In this document: in pieces, positions 20,012 through 29,763 of the stretch | Position numbering within the stretch: the stretch's first letter is position 1 | Layout of the letters: each line of letters starts with the position of its first letter | Assembly (NCBI RefSeq): GCF_902506325.1 | Contig: NZ_LR732330.1 | Span: 558,001-622,000 of the forward strand | Direction: 5' to 3' | DNA from: Limnobacter sp. 130 | GTDB taxonomy: Bacteria; Pseudomonadota; Gammaproteobacteria; Burkholderiales; Burkholderiaceae_B | Length of the DNA stretch: 64,000 bases | Translations under genes and position numbers: made by a program | Notes under the pieces: model-generated | The model's input: only the letters and a program-made list of their open reading frames with translations | Told to the model about the DNA's origin: nothing | The model's database searches: none

Positions 20012-20830
20012 TTAAAAGTGTTCGTCTCTTTCGATATCCATGCCCTTAAGGCCCTGCCCCTTCACCTTCCGGACCAGGTAAACGACATAGCCAGAAAGAC
20101 CGTACAACACAAATACGCCGAACAATACCTTGGGCGGGTCTTGGGACACGAGCGCAAATACGAGGGGAATCAAGGCGAGCACCAAGAAAGGCACACTGCG
20201 GCGGAAATGGAAGTCTTTGCCGCTGAAGAAAGGCACGTTGGACACCATGGTAATACCTGCGTAGAAGGTAATACCCCAGGCCAACCAATCCAACTCGGCA
20301 CCTGCCATTTTGGCGTCGTCCATCACCCAAACAAAACCGGTGACCAGTGCCGCGGCAGCAGGGCTGGGCAAACCTTGGAACCAGGCTTTGTCTACGACTG
20401 CCGCATTGGTGTTGAAACGGGCCAGGCGCAAAGCGGCACCTGCCAGATAAACAAAAGCGGCAACCCAACCCAGTTTGCCCATGCCGCTGAGCGACCACTC
20501 ATAAATAATCAATGCTGGGGCTGCACCAAACGACACCATGTCTGCCAAGCTGTCGTATTCGGCACCAAATGCACTTTGGGTGTTGGTCATTCGGGCAACT
20601 CGACCATCCAGGCTGTCAAGTACCAAGGCAGCGAAAATGGCAACCGCTGCAGCAGTGAATTGTTGACCCATGGCCATGACAATGCCATAAAAACCGCTAA
20701 ACAGAGCCGCCGTGGTAAACAGGTTGGGCAACAAATAAACGCCCTTGTGGGGCTTGCCTGCCGGGCGCGAAGCCGCGTTTGAAAACGCGCGCGGTGCTCC
20801 AAAACGGTTTTTATTCCGCTTGAATCGCAT
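20012..20830 (-). CDS. pssA: CDP-diacylglycerol--serine O-phosphatidyltransferase
   Basis: PssA makes phosphatidylserine from CDP-diacylglycerol and serine. It is a polytopic membrane protein of 272 residues in the CDP-alcohol phosphatidyltransferase family. The signature D-G-x2-A-R-x8-G-x3-D-x3-D is complete: LDGRVARMTNTQSAFGAEYD followed by SLAD. This is the type II enzyme found in most bacteria, not the E. coli type. It starts 2 bp after the psd stop, so the two consecutive steps of phosphatidylethanolamine synthesis are coupled. Confidence 0.96.
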   Translation of the reverse strand: MRFKRNKNRFGAPRAFSNAASRPAGKPHKGVYLLPNLFTTAALFSGFYGIVMAMGQQFTAAAVAIFAALVLDSLDGRVARMTNTQSAFGAEYDSLADMVSFGAAPALIIYEWSLSGMGKLGWVAAFVYLAGAALRLARFNTNAAVVDKAWFQGLPSPAAAALVTGFVWVMDDAKMAGAELDWLAWGITFYAGITMVSNVPFFSGKDFHFRRSVPFLVLALIPLVFALVSQDPPKVLFGVFVLYGLSGYVVYLVRKVKGQGLKGMDIERDEHF

Positions 20831-20832
20831 AA

Positions 20833-21477
20833 TCAGGACACCAACTCGGCCAACACGGTTGAAGAAGCTGAAACCTTGTCGCCAATTGCCACTTTGGGCA
20901 CTGAATCAGTTGGCAAATAAACATCCACACGGGAACCGAAACGAATAAATCCGTAACGCTGTCCTTTCTCAACAGCCTCTGTGGGTTTGACGTAACAAAG
21001 AATTCGACGCGCGATCAAGCCGGCAACCTGAACAGCAGTTACGGTAGCGCCACTTTCAGTGTGAATCACAATTGCGTTGCGCTCATTTTGGGTACTCGCC
21101 TTGTCCAGGTCTGCATTCACAAACAAACCGGGGAAATAATCCACCGACTTGATTTCACCACCAATTGGAATTCGGTTGGAGTGCACATTGAATACGTTCA
21201 TGAACACGGAAATTTTCAAGGCTTCACGCTGGGCGTAAGGATCTTCTACGCGCTCAACAGCAACGATGCGGCCATCTGCTGGCGACACAACCGCATTTTT
21301 CTGTGCGGGAATGTAACGGGGAGGATCACGGAAAAACTGCAGAACAAAGATGAACAGAATCCACGCCACGACCGATAGAAACGTGAGGCCAAAAGACTGA
21401 AGGGCAAGCGCCAAAACAGCAACGATTGCAAGAAAAGGCCAACCCTCGCGGGCAATGATGGGATGTGGGTAGTTCAT
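20833..21477 (-). CDS. psd: Phosphatidylserine decarboxylase proenzyme (short form)
   Basis: Psd converts phosphatidylserine to phosphatidylethanolamine. The 214 residues match the short form. The chain self-cleaves at the Gly-Ser bond in [11 protein letters not shown] near residue 180, leaving a pyruvoyl group on the small subunit. Two hydrophobic helices lie near the N-terminus (about 14-46), and [11 protein letters not shown] is a conserved family block. It is immediately upstream of pssA. About 175 bp separate it from ilvC, including the ilvC terminator. Confidence 0.95.
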   Translation of the reverse strand: MNYPHPIIAREGWPFLAIVAVLALALQSFGLTFLSVVAWILFIFVLQFFRDPPRYIPAQKNAVVSPADGRIVAVERVEDPYAQREALKISVFMNVFNVHSNRIPIGGEIKSVDYFPGLFVNADLDKASTQNERNAIVIHTESGATVTAVQVAGLIARRILCYVKPTEAVEKGQRYGFIRFGSRVDVYLPTDSVPKVAIGDKVSASSTVLAELVS

Positions 21478-21590
21478 AGCTCTTTGTTGTGAATGGTTAT
21501 AGTGCAGATTTTATAAGCCAAAATGACCAAGTGCGGTAAGTTTTGTGCGAATTGCTCAATAAGAATCCGAAGTGAACCCCCATTTGGCCA

Positions 21591-21630
21591 GAAAACAAAA
21601 AACCCACAGCACTTTCAGACTGTGGGTTTT
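21591..21630 (-). terminator. Intrinsic terminator downstream of ilvC
   Basis: On the minus strand AAAACCCACAG pairs with CTGTGGGTTTT around a 10-nt loop and is followed by a T-rich tail (TTGTTTTC). It lies 24 nt after the ilvC stop and ends the ilvBHC transcript before psd. Confidence 0.88.
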
Positions 21631-21653
21631 CCGTAAAGCAGTCAAGCGGCAGA

Positions 21654-23200
<1,547 letters not shown>

Positions 23201-23216
23201 ATTTGCCATCTCCTTG

Positions 23217-24929
23217 TTAAAGTTCTTCCGAACCCAGCAGCATTTCGGACAAGCCCTTGCCAGCCTTCACCATGGGCCACACGTTCTCGGTGCGGTCGGT
23301 GATGAAGTCCATGAACACCAAACGGTCTTTGTACTTGCCAAACGCGTCGCGCAAGGCAGGCTCAACATCGGATGGCTTGGTAATTTGCATGCCGATGTGG
23401 CCATACGCTTCCACCAACTTGACGAAATCCGGCAGCGCATCCATGTAGCTTTCAGAGTAGCGTGAGCCATAATCAAGCTGTTGCCACTGGCGAACCATGC
23501 CCAGATACCGGTTGTTCAAGTTCACGATTTTCGGTGTGAAATGGTATTGGAAGCAGGTGGACAATTCCTGGATGTTCATCTGAATAGACGCTTCACCCGT
23601 AATACAGGCCACTTGTGCGTCGGGGTTGGCCATTTGAACGCCCATTGCGTATGGCAAGCCCACGCCCATGGTGCCCAAGCCACCCGAGTTGATCCAGCGG
23701 CGTGGCTTGTCAAAGCGATAGTATTGCGCAGCCCACATTTGGTGCTGACCCACGTCGGATGTCACAAAGGCATCACCATTGGTGACTTCCCACAGCTTTT
23801 CAACCACAAACTGGGGCTTGATGACTTCGTCGGACTTTGGGTAGTCCAGACACTTGCGGCCACGCCATTTTTCGACTTGTTCCCACCAGCCCTGCAACTT
23901 GCCTTGATCAACACGCTTGCCACTTTCTTCAAGCAATTGGATCAGGTCAACCAGCACGTCTTTGATGTTGCCCACGATAGGCACATCCACCTTGACGCGC
24001 TTGGAGATTGAGGACGGATCGATATCGATGTGAATGATTTTGCGGGGGATGGACGCGAAATCTTTTGGGTTACCAATGACTCGATCGTCGAAACGGGCAC
24101 CCACGGCGATCAACACGTCGCAGTTTTGCATGGCAAGGTTGGCTTCATAAGTGCCGTGCATGCCTGGCATGCCCATGAACTTCTTGTCGCTGGCCTTGAA
24201 TGCGCCCAAACCCATCAGGGTGTTGGTACAAGGTGCACCGACCCATTCAACCAAACGTGTCAGTTCAGCAGAGGCATCGCCCAAAATAACGCCACCGCCG
24301 GAATAGATCATGGGGCGCTCGGCTTCCAGAATCATTTGCACGGCTTTTTTGATTTGACCCTGGTGGCCCTTGACCACGGGGTTGTACGAGCGCATTTTCA
24401 CGGGCTCGGAGTAATCAAAAGCGGTTTTGTGAATGGTGATGTCTTTGGGGATATCCACCAGCACTGGGCCTGGGCGACCTGTACGGGCGATGTAAAACGC
24501 TTCTTTCATGACACGCGCGAGGTCTTTCACATCTTTCACAAGGAAGTTGTGCTTAACGCAAGGGCGTGTAATACCCACGGTGTCACATTCCTGGAATGCA
24601 TCCTGACCGATCGCGTGCGTGGGCACCTGACCAGACAAAATCACCATGGGAATTGAATCCATGTAGGCAGTGGCAATGCCGGTTACAGCATTGGTGAGGC
24701 CGGGGCCTGAAGTAACGAGACAAACACCCACCTTGTCGCTTGAGCGCGAATAGGCATCGGCTGCATGAACTGCAGCTTGTTCGTGACGTACCAGAATATG
24801 TTCGAAGCCGTCTTGCTTGAAGATGGCATCGTAGATGTAGAGTACTGCTCCGCCTGGGTAACCGAAAACGTGCTTGACGCCTTCTTCTTCCAGACATTTG
24901 ACAACGATTTCCGCGCCGGTATATTCCAT
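23217..24929 (-). CDS. ilvB: Acetolactate synthase large (catalytic) subunit
   Basis: This TPP- and FAD-dependent enzyme makes acetolactate from two pyruvates. It has the TPP-enzyme three-domain layout, with the FGYPGGAVLYIYDAIF motif carrying the catalytic glutamate region near residue 25 onward and a C-terminal TPP/Mg motif GEASIQMNIQELST. I start at the ATG at 24929 (MEYTGAEIVV, 570 residues), where family similarity begins. The frame stays open for 37 more codons to 25040, which might encode an N-terminal extension but has no clear Shine-Dalgarno. A strong promoter lies about 260 bp upstream. Confidence 0.95.
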   Translation of the reverse strand: MEYTGAEIVVKCLEEEGVKHVFGYPGGAVLYIYDAIFKQDGFEHILVRHEQAAVHAADAYSRSSDKVGVCLVTSGPGLTNAVTGIATAYMDSIPMVILSGQVPTHAIGQDAFQECDTVGITRPCVKHNFLVKDVKDLARVMKEAFYIARTGRPGPVLVDIPKDITIHKTAFDYSEPVKMRSYNPVVKGHQGQIKKAVQMILEAERPMIYSGGGVILGDASAELTRLVEWVGAPCTNTLMGLGAFKASDKKFMGMPGMHGTYEANLAMQNCDVLIAVGARFDDRVIGNPKDFASIPRKIIHIDIDPSSISKRVKVDVPIVGNIKDVLVDLIQLLEESGKRVDQGKLQGWWEQVEKWRGRKCLDYPKSDEVIKPQFVVEKLWEVTNGDAFVTSDVGQHQMWAAQYYRFDKPRRWINSGGLGTMGVGLPYAMGVQMANPDAQVACITGEASIQMNIQELSTCFQYHFTPKIVNLNNRYLGMVRQWQQLDYGSRYSESYMDALPDFVKLVEAYGHIGMQITKPSDVEPALRDAFGKYKDRLVFMDFITDRTENVWPMVKAGKGLSEMLLGSEEL

Positions 24930-25187
24930 TTTAAAAAAATCCTGACAAAATCCACGGGACATTGGTCGGATGCCTTCCTGGATCGCATTGCCGTGGGGCA
25001 CAGGCTTTTTGAAAATGAACAACCTTGTGGGTATGGACATGTCGCAAAGCGCTGGCGATCACAACCCGATTATGTCGGGCAGGTTGGCCATGGGCTTCTG
25101 AACCACAAGTTCAGCGCCCTAGCGCGTCTTTCGCTAAAACAACAAGGGTATGTTGATTAACTAGAGACAAAAACAGGGTAGAACGAG
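24930..25187 (-). promoter_or_regulatory. Long 5' leader of ilvB
   Basis: About 250 nt separate the predicted transcription start (near 25181) from the ilvB ATG. I found no classic leader peptide rich in Leu, Val or Ile codons and no terminator hairpin in it. The part from 24930 to 25040 is open in the ilvB frame. A leader this long suggests post-transcriptional control, but the sequence does not show a mechanism. Confidence 0.35.
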
Positions 25188-25216
25188 ATCTTAGTGCGAA
25201 GCCCGCCGTGGGTCAA
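25188..25216 (-). promoter_or_regulatory. Sigma-70 promoter of the ilvBHC operon
   Basis: The minus strand reads TTGACC, a 17-nt spacer, then TAAGAT. This is a near-consensus vegetative promoter pointing at ilvB. A short perfect hairpin with a T run (AAAGCC-GCA-GGCTTT then TTTC) lies immediately upstream of the -35 box at 25217-25236 and would insulate the promoter from transcription arriving from the right. Confidence 0.75.
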
Positions 25217-25320
25217 GAAAAAAGCCTGCGGCTTTGATATCATGCCGTATTGTTAAATATTGCGAATCATTCTCGCCTCGACCCCCAAACCCCTCTGACA
25301 CCACCTCGACACACACATTT

Positions 25321-25881
25321 ATGGCAAGCACGCGAGAATTAGAGGACTTTTTGAAAGAGGTGTCGCACCGGGCTTATCGCCAGGCGTTTTTTGCCGTTAA
25401 AAACCAAGAAAGCGCTATGGACCTGGTGCAGGAAAGCATGATGAAGCTTTCCGACAAGTATGGCGGCAAGCCCAAAGAAGAACTGCCAATGCTGTTTACC
25501 CGCATTTTGCAGAACACGATCTTGGACTACCACCGACGCCAGAAGGTCAGAAATACCTGGACGACCCTGTTTTCAAGCTTTCAAAAGAAAGATGAAGAAG
25601 ATTACGACGTGCTTGAGAACCTTCTCGCACAGGATGAATCTCAGAACGCGAGCGCCCAGGACGAAATTGAACAGTCACAAAATATGGCCGCCATCGAAGA
25701 AGCCATCGCAAATTTGCCGGAGCGTCAACGCCAGGCATTCATCTTGCGTTATTGGGAAGAGATGGACTTGGCAGAAACTGCAGAGATCATGGGATGCTCG
25801 GAAGGCAGTGTGAAAACACATTGCTCCAGAGCGACAAAGGCATTGGCACTGGTATTGAGGCAACAGGGGTTTCGGGAATGA
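25321..25881 (+). CDS. ECF-type RNA polymerase sigma factor
   Basis: This 186-residue protein is a sigma-70 family factor with only regions 2 and 4. Region 2 spans about residues 18-85 (FAVKNQESAMDLVQESMMKL). Region 4, at about 125-180, contains LPERQRQAFILRYWEEMDLAE and a helix-turn-helix GCSEGSVKTHCSRA. An acidic linker of about 35 residues separates them. I chose the ATG at 25321 over an open frame from 25234. Its stop overlaps the start of the next gene as ATGAATGA, so the next protein may be its partner regulator, though that is inference. Confidence 0.9.
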   Translation: MASTRELEDFLKEVSHRAYRQAFFAVKNQESAMDLVQESMMKLSDKYGGKPKEELPMLFTRILQNTILDYHRRQKVRNTWTTLFSSFQKKDEEDYDVLENLLAQDESQNASAQDEIEQSQNMAAIEEAIANLPERQRQAFILRYWEEMDLAETAEIMGCSEGSVKTHCSRATKALALVLRQQGFRE

Positions 25882-26366
25882 ATGAAGATCGGCTAACCGC
25901 AAATGTAGTAAAAAGGCTACTTGATGAGTCGGCATGTCAAGTTCCGCCCCATATCCAAGAACGCTTGAATCTTGCAATCGCCCAATCGGTGCAACTGCAC
26001 GCCGAAAAACACGGCAGTGCAGTCAAATCCAAACAGACCGGTGCCGGCCCGATCGGTGGTTTATTTCAACAGTTTTCCGAGTGGTTTAATCGCCCAGCCT
26101 TGTCCATGGCGGTCAGCGCACTATTTATTGCGGGTGCCGCGTTCGGTGTGGCGCAGTTTGGCCTGGAAAACTCAGATGCTCGTATTTCGGAAACAGCCGA
26201 TCTGGACGCCGCTATTTTGTCCGATGACCTTCCGCCAGACGCCTACCTGGATCCTGGATTCATCAATTACGCCACTGAATTGCAGAAAAACAATGCAATT
26301 CCGGCTGAAGACGGAATTGAACAATGGATGGATTCACTACCCGCCGACTTCACTACGTCGATCTAG
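25878..26366 (+). CDS. DUF3619 family protein (possible anti-sigma factor)
   Basis: This 162-residue protein has one membrane segment (about 77-97, LSMAVSALFIAGAAFGVAQF), a cytoplasmic N-terminal half and an acidic C-terminal part with ADLDAAILSDDLPPDAYLDPG, a hallmark of DUF3619. It overlaps the sigma factor gene by 4 bp and is followed by a DUF3106 gene, a trio common in Burkholderiales. Position next to an ECF sigma factor and a single-pass topology suggest an anti-sigma factor, but no zinc-binding HxxxCxxC motif is present. Confidence 0.8.
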   Translation: MNEDRLTANVVKRLLDESACQVPPHIQERLNLAIAQSVQLHAEKHGSAVKSKQTGAGPIGGLFQQFSEWFNRPALSMAVSALFIAGAAFGVAQFGLENSDARISETADLDAAILSDDLPPDAYLDPGFINYATELQKNNAIPAEDGIEQWMDSLPADFTTSI

Positions 26367-26392
26367 CATTTTAAGGATTGAGGGGTACGATC

Positions 26393-26809
26393 ATGATTAG
26401 ACTCTATTCCGGATTGATGACTTTGGGCTTGCTTTTGGTGCTGAGTCTGCAAAGTGGTCAGGCTTTGGCTGCGACCGACTGGTCGAAATTGTCGGCCAAA
26501 CAACAGGAATTGCTCTCTCCCCTGCAGAACGACTGGAACTCAATGACCAACGCACAGCAAGAACGCTGGCTGAAAGTAGGTCGAAAATACGAAAGTGAAC
26601 CAGCCGAGCGCCAGGCCATTATGCGTGAACGGGTAAGCAGCTGGAGCGAACTGAGCCCCAGAGAAAAAGCGGCTGCTCGTGAAAACTACAAGGCCTTGAA
26701 GGAAAAACGCCAAGGTGAGCGAAACTCAAGCTGGAACAGCTATCAAAGCCTGGACAAAAAACAGCGCGATGAATTCAAGGGAAAAAGCAACAAACCCTCG
26801 CTGAATTAA
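26393..26809 (+). CDS. DUF3106 family secreted protein
   Basis: This 138-residue protein starts with a signal peptide (MIRLYSGLMTLGLLLVLSLQ, probable cleavage after ALA near residue 27). The mature part is highly charged and helical, with repeats of the form W-x2-L-x2-x-Q-Q-x-x-L-x-P-L and LSPREKAAARENYKAL typical of DUF3106. It is probably periplasmic. It lies 26 bp after the DUF3619 gene. Function is unknown. It superficially resembles periplasmic stress proteins of the Spy/CpxP type in being small and helical. Confidence 0.82.
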   Translation: MIRLYSGLMTLGLLLVLSLQSGQALAATDWSKLSAKQQELLSPLQNDWNSMTNAQQERWLKVGRKYESEPAERQAIMRERVSSWSELSPREKAAARENYKALKEKRQGERNSSWNSYQSLDKKQRDEFKGKSNKPSLN

Positions 26810-26854
26810 AACCCCCGCTCCATTTCCAATGCGCGTCAGCGATAAAATGACGAA

Positions 26855-27322
26855 ATGGAACGACTACTCAACAACGGGCTGATCAGCCCCAGCCGAAAAC
26901 GCCGACTTGCCAGCATGCTGTATGAAAGCATGCTGTTGTTCGGCGTTTTGTTCATTGCAGGCTACTTTTTCGACACCCTCACCCAAAGCCGGCATGCGCT
27001 GTACCTGCGGGATGTTCGCCAGTGGTGGTTTTTCGCAGTACTGGGCTTGTATTTTGTGTGGTTTTGGCGCCATGGCGGCCAAACCCTGGCCATGAAAACA
27101 TGGCACATTCGTTTGGTCAAAGAAAACGGCGAACGAGTTGGGCTGGCGCAAGCCATGCTGCGCTACGTGCTTTGCTGGTTTTTCAACCTGACAGGCATTG
27201 CATTTATTTATTCGTTTTTCGACAAAAACGGGCAGTTTCCCCAAGACCGCTTGGCAAAAACACTGTTGGTTTCAACCAAGCCACGGGAACGCGGCATTGA
27301 AGAAGTAATGCGCCACAACTAG
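26855..27322 (+). CDS. RDD family membrane protein
   Basis: This 155-residue membrane protein has three hydrophobic segments (about 22-44, 55-72 and 98-120) and the RDD-family feature of charged residues in the first and second helices (RRLASMLYESMLLFGVLF; GGQTLAMKTWHIRLV). The family's function is not firmly known. The gene converges with the next gene on the minus strand, and the two stop codons share the palindrome CTAG at 27319-27322. Confidence 0.85.
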   Translation: MERLLNNGLISPSRKRRLASMLYESMLLFGVLFIAGYFFDTLTQSRHALYLRDVRQWWFFAVLGLYFVWFWRHGGQTLAMKTWHIRLVKENGERVGLAQAMLRYVLCWFFNLTGIAFIYSFFDKNGQFPQDRLAKTLLVSTKPRERGIEEVMRHN

Positions 27323-28296
27323 TCACCAAGCGAATTGACCGCGTTCTCGAGGCGATGCCAATCGTCCTCCGACCGCGGCACGCCACAACGCAAAATACAG
27401 TCCTCTGTGGGGTAGGTTCGCACCAGAATTCCCATGTGTTCCAGGTCGGTCGCCCACTGTTCATTTTTCGGGTGGGTAAAGCTGATGTAGTAGCCACCTT
27501 TGCGAATTTGAACCTGCTCGTCCAATCGAACACGCCAAAGCGACTCTAGCCTTGTACACACCGCATCGAGTCGAATCAACTGCGCGGCTCTCCAGCCTTC
27601 GGCAGCAAAATATTGCAGCGCCAGCCACCATTGCGGCGATGACACTGCTTGAGTACCGACCTCGTTGAGCAGCGCTGTACACACGGCCTTGGGGCCACAC
27701 ACAAATGCCAGGTTTGCACCTGCCAAACCAGAAAAAGGTGCCACGGAGCGAAGCACAATGGCGGGTTCGGCTTCGATAAACGAGGCATAGGACTCTTCTC
27801 CGGTCCAGTCCAGATAGGCTTCGTCCAGGATAAGCCAACCGCCCTGTTCCCGAAGCTTTCGTGCAAGTGGCTTGATTTGGGCAATCGTGATCATTTGGCA
27901 GCTTGGATTAACCGGGCGCCCCAACACCACCACATCGCACTCTGGAATTTCGCCTTCGAGCACCAGTTCCACGGGCCAATCGAGCACAACATGATTTGCT
28001 CTGCGAAAGCGTTTGTCCCACTGATCGAAGCTGGGCTCGGCCAAGACCACCCGCATCGACCCGTACCAAGTTTGAAACAAGCGTGCAAGCGCGGAAATGC
28101 CGCTGTCTATGCCGGTAACCGCCAGAACTGACTCGCACTCAAAAAAACGTGCCGCTTCAAGATGAAACCGCGACCGCAACAGGTCGGGACTGGCCCATAC
28201 AGAAGCAGGCATGTCTGGCAGCTCAAGCTCAAACGGCGCAACAGAGCCAGAAAGATCAAGCTTTGCCTGATGCTTGACTTGGGTTTCAATGCGCAT
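27319..28296 (-). CDS. Fold type I aminotransferase-like protein lacking the PLP lysine
   Basis: This 325-residue protein resembles histidinol-phosphate aminotransferase and CobC/CobD-type enzymes. The pyridine-binding Asp is present in LDEAYLDW (about residues 157-164), and GRPVNPSCQ corresponds to the usual NPNNPTG motif. At the place where the family has S-x-S/T-K-F followed by GLAG, this protein reads SVAPFSGLAG (184-193), so the Schiff-base lysine is replaced by proline 187. It probably cannot carry out normal PLP chemistry. I start at the ATG at 28296, which overlaps the spoVR 3' end by 11 bp; an open frame extends further upstream inside spoVR. Confidence 0.75.
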   Translation of the reverse strand: MRIETQVKHQAKLDLSGSVAPFELELPDMPASVWASPDLLRSRFHLEAARFFECESVLAVTGIDSGISALARLFQTWYGSMRVVLAEPSFDQWDKRFRRANHVVLDWPVELVLEGEIPECDVVVLGRPVNPSCQMITIAQIKPLARKLREQGGWLILDEAYLDWTGEESYASFIEAEPAIVLRSVAPFSGLAGANLAFVCGPKAVCTALLNEVGTQAVSSPQWWLALQYFAAEGWRAAQLIRLDAVCTRLESLWRVRLDEQVQIRKGGYYISFTHPKNEQWATDLEHMGILVRTYPTEDCILRCGVPRSEDDWHRLENAVNSLGD

Positions 28297-29752
28297 CCGA
28301 GGTTTCCAGAAGCACAGGAAATCCCCACAAACGCTCCACTTGCGCCAGTGTTTTCTCGGCCTCATCAATGTTCAATGGTCTTCCTCGGCGGCTCATGTGG
28401 GTCAGCGTTAATGACCGATCTGTCATGCGTGCATAGGAAGTCACCTGGATGTCGGGCACCATGCTTTCGCGTGAATACTGGTTGGCCAACAGGGTGCGGA
28501 TTCGTTTGTAGCCTTCATCGTTGTGAATACAGTCGATAAACAAGTCACTTTCAGTTTTGTGATCTGCGATGGTGAACAAACGGAAATCACGAATCACCTT
28601 GGGTGATAAAAACTGACGAATGAACGACTCATCCTTGAAATTGCGCATGGCAAAGTCAACCGCCTTTAACCAGTTGCCGCTGCCAGCCAATTCAGGAAAC
28701 CAGCGCTTGTCCTCTTCGGTGGGTTTTTCGCACATGCGGCGAATGTCGCTAAACATGGCGAAACCCAATGCATAGGGGTTCAAGGCACGAAAACGCCCAT
28801 CGCGGGAATCGGGTTGAAATACCACATTGGTGTGCGAGGTCAGGAACTCCAGCATGAAGCCATCGGACACCAACTTCTCGTCGTAAAGGGTATTCAGCAG
28901 GGTGTAATGCCAGAAGCTGGCCCACCCTTCGTTCATGACTTTGGTCTGCCCCTGTGGGTAAAAGTACTGGGACATCTTGCGGACAATGCGCACCAGCTCA
29001 CGTTCCCAATCGCGAAGTTTAGGGGCTTCCTTCTCGATAAAGTACAAAATATTCTCAACGGGCTCTCTTGGGTAGTTGTCTTGTCGGCGTTCAATTTGAG
29101 CGGCTTCAACAGGCGATACTTTGGCCATGATTTCGTCATACTGCCGACGCTTTTCTTCAGCAAGGTCATCACGTTTTACTTTCAGCGAGGCCTCTGACTC
29201 AAATCGACGCTTGTAACGATCTACGCCGAAATGCTGGATGGCATGTGCTGCATCCAGTACTTCCTCTACCGCATCGATGCCGTACTTTTCTTCGCATTCC
29301 ATCACATACTTCTTGGCAAACACCAGGTAATCGATAATGGCGTCGGCCTGGGTCCACTGCCTGAACAGGTAGTTCCCCTTGAAGAAAGAATTGTGCCCAT
29401 AACAGGCATGCGCAATGACCAAGGTCTGCATGGTCATGGTGTTCTCTTCCATGAGGTAAGAAATGCAGGGGTTGGAGTTAATCACCACCTCGTAGGCCAG
29501 GTTTTGCTGACCTGTTTCATACAAATGCTCATTTACCGAGAAAGATTTACCATAGCTCCAGTGTGGATACATCACCGGCATGGCACCACTGGAATAGGCA
29601 TCCAGCATTTGCTCGGCGCTGATCACTTCGATCTGATTGGGAAAGGTGTCGAGCTTGTATTGGTTGGCAGCAATGTCGTGCAGCTGCGTGTCAATGTCGC
29701 GCAGCAGATCAAATGTCCACTCATTGCCGGCCAGGTCAAGTTGTTGGGCCAT
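28286..29752 (-). CDS. SpoVR family protein
   Basis: This 488-residue protein belongs to the SpoVR/YcgB family, widespread in proteobacteria that do not form spores, and of uncertain biochemical role. Recognisable blocks are MPHW-type YPHWSYGKSF, HACYGHNSFFKGNY and NEGWASFWHYTLLN (with conserved His, Glu and Trp). It is the third gene of the prkA-yeaH-spoVR cluster, a set induced by nitrogen limitation and stress in E. coli, and is probably cotranscribed from the sigma-54 promoter upstream of prkA. Confidence 0.93.
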   Translation of the reverse strand: MAQQLDLAGNEWTFDLLRDIDTQLHDIAANQYKLDTFPNQIEVISAEQMLDAYSSGAMPVMYPHWSYGKSFSVNEHLYETGQQNLAYEVVINSNPCISYLMEENTMTMQTLVIAHACYGHNSFFKGNYLFRQWTQADAIIDYLVFAKKYVMECEEKYGIDAVEEVLDAAHAIQHFGVDRYKRRFESEASLKVKRDDLAEEKRRQYDEIMAKVSPVEAAQIERRQDNYPREPVENILYFIEKEAPKLRDWERELVRIVRKMSQYFYPQGQTKVMNEGWASFWHYTLLNTLYDEKLVSDGFMLEFLTSHTNVVFQPDSRDGRFRALNPYALGFAMFSDIRRMCEKPTEEDKRWFPELAGSGNWLKAVDFAMRNFKDESFIRQFLSPKVIRDFRLFTIADHKTESDLFIDCIHNDEGYKRIRTLLANQYSRESMVPDIQVTSYARMTDRSLTLTHMSRRGRPLNIDEAEKTLAQVERLWGFPVLLETSDAH

Positions 29753-29763
29753 TGTTGCTACTC

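Noticed and set aside
24930-25040. Longer ilvB start at 25040
   Set aside because: The extra 37 residues precede the point where family similarity begins and no Shine-Dalgarno sequence lies before the first Met; kept only as a possible extension.
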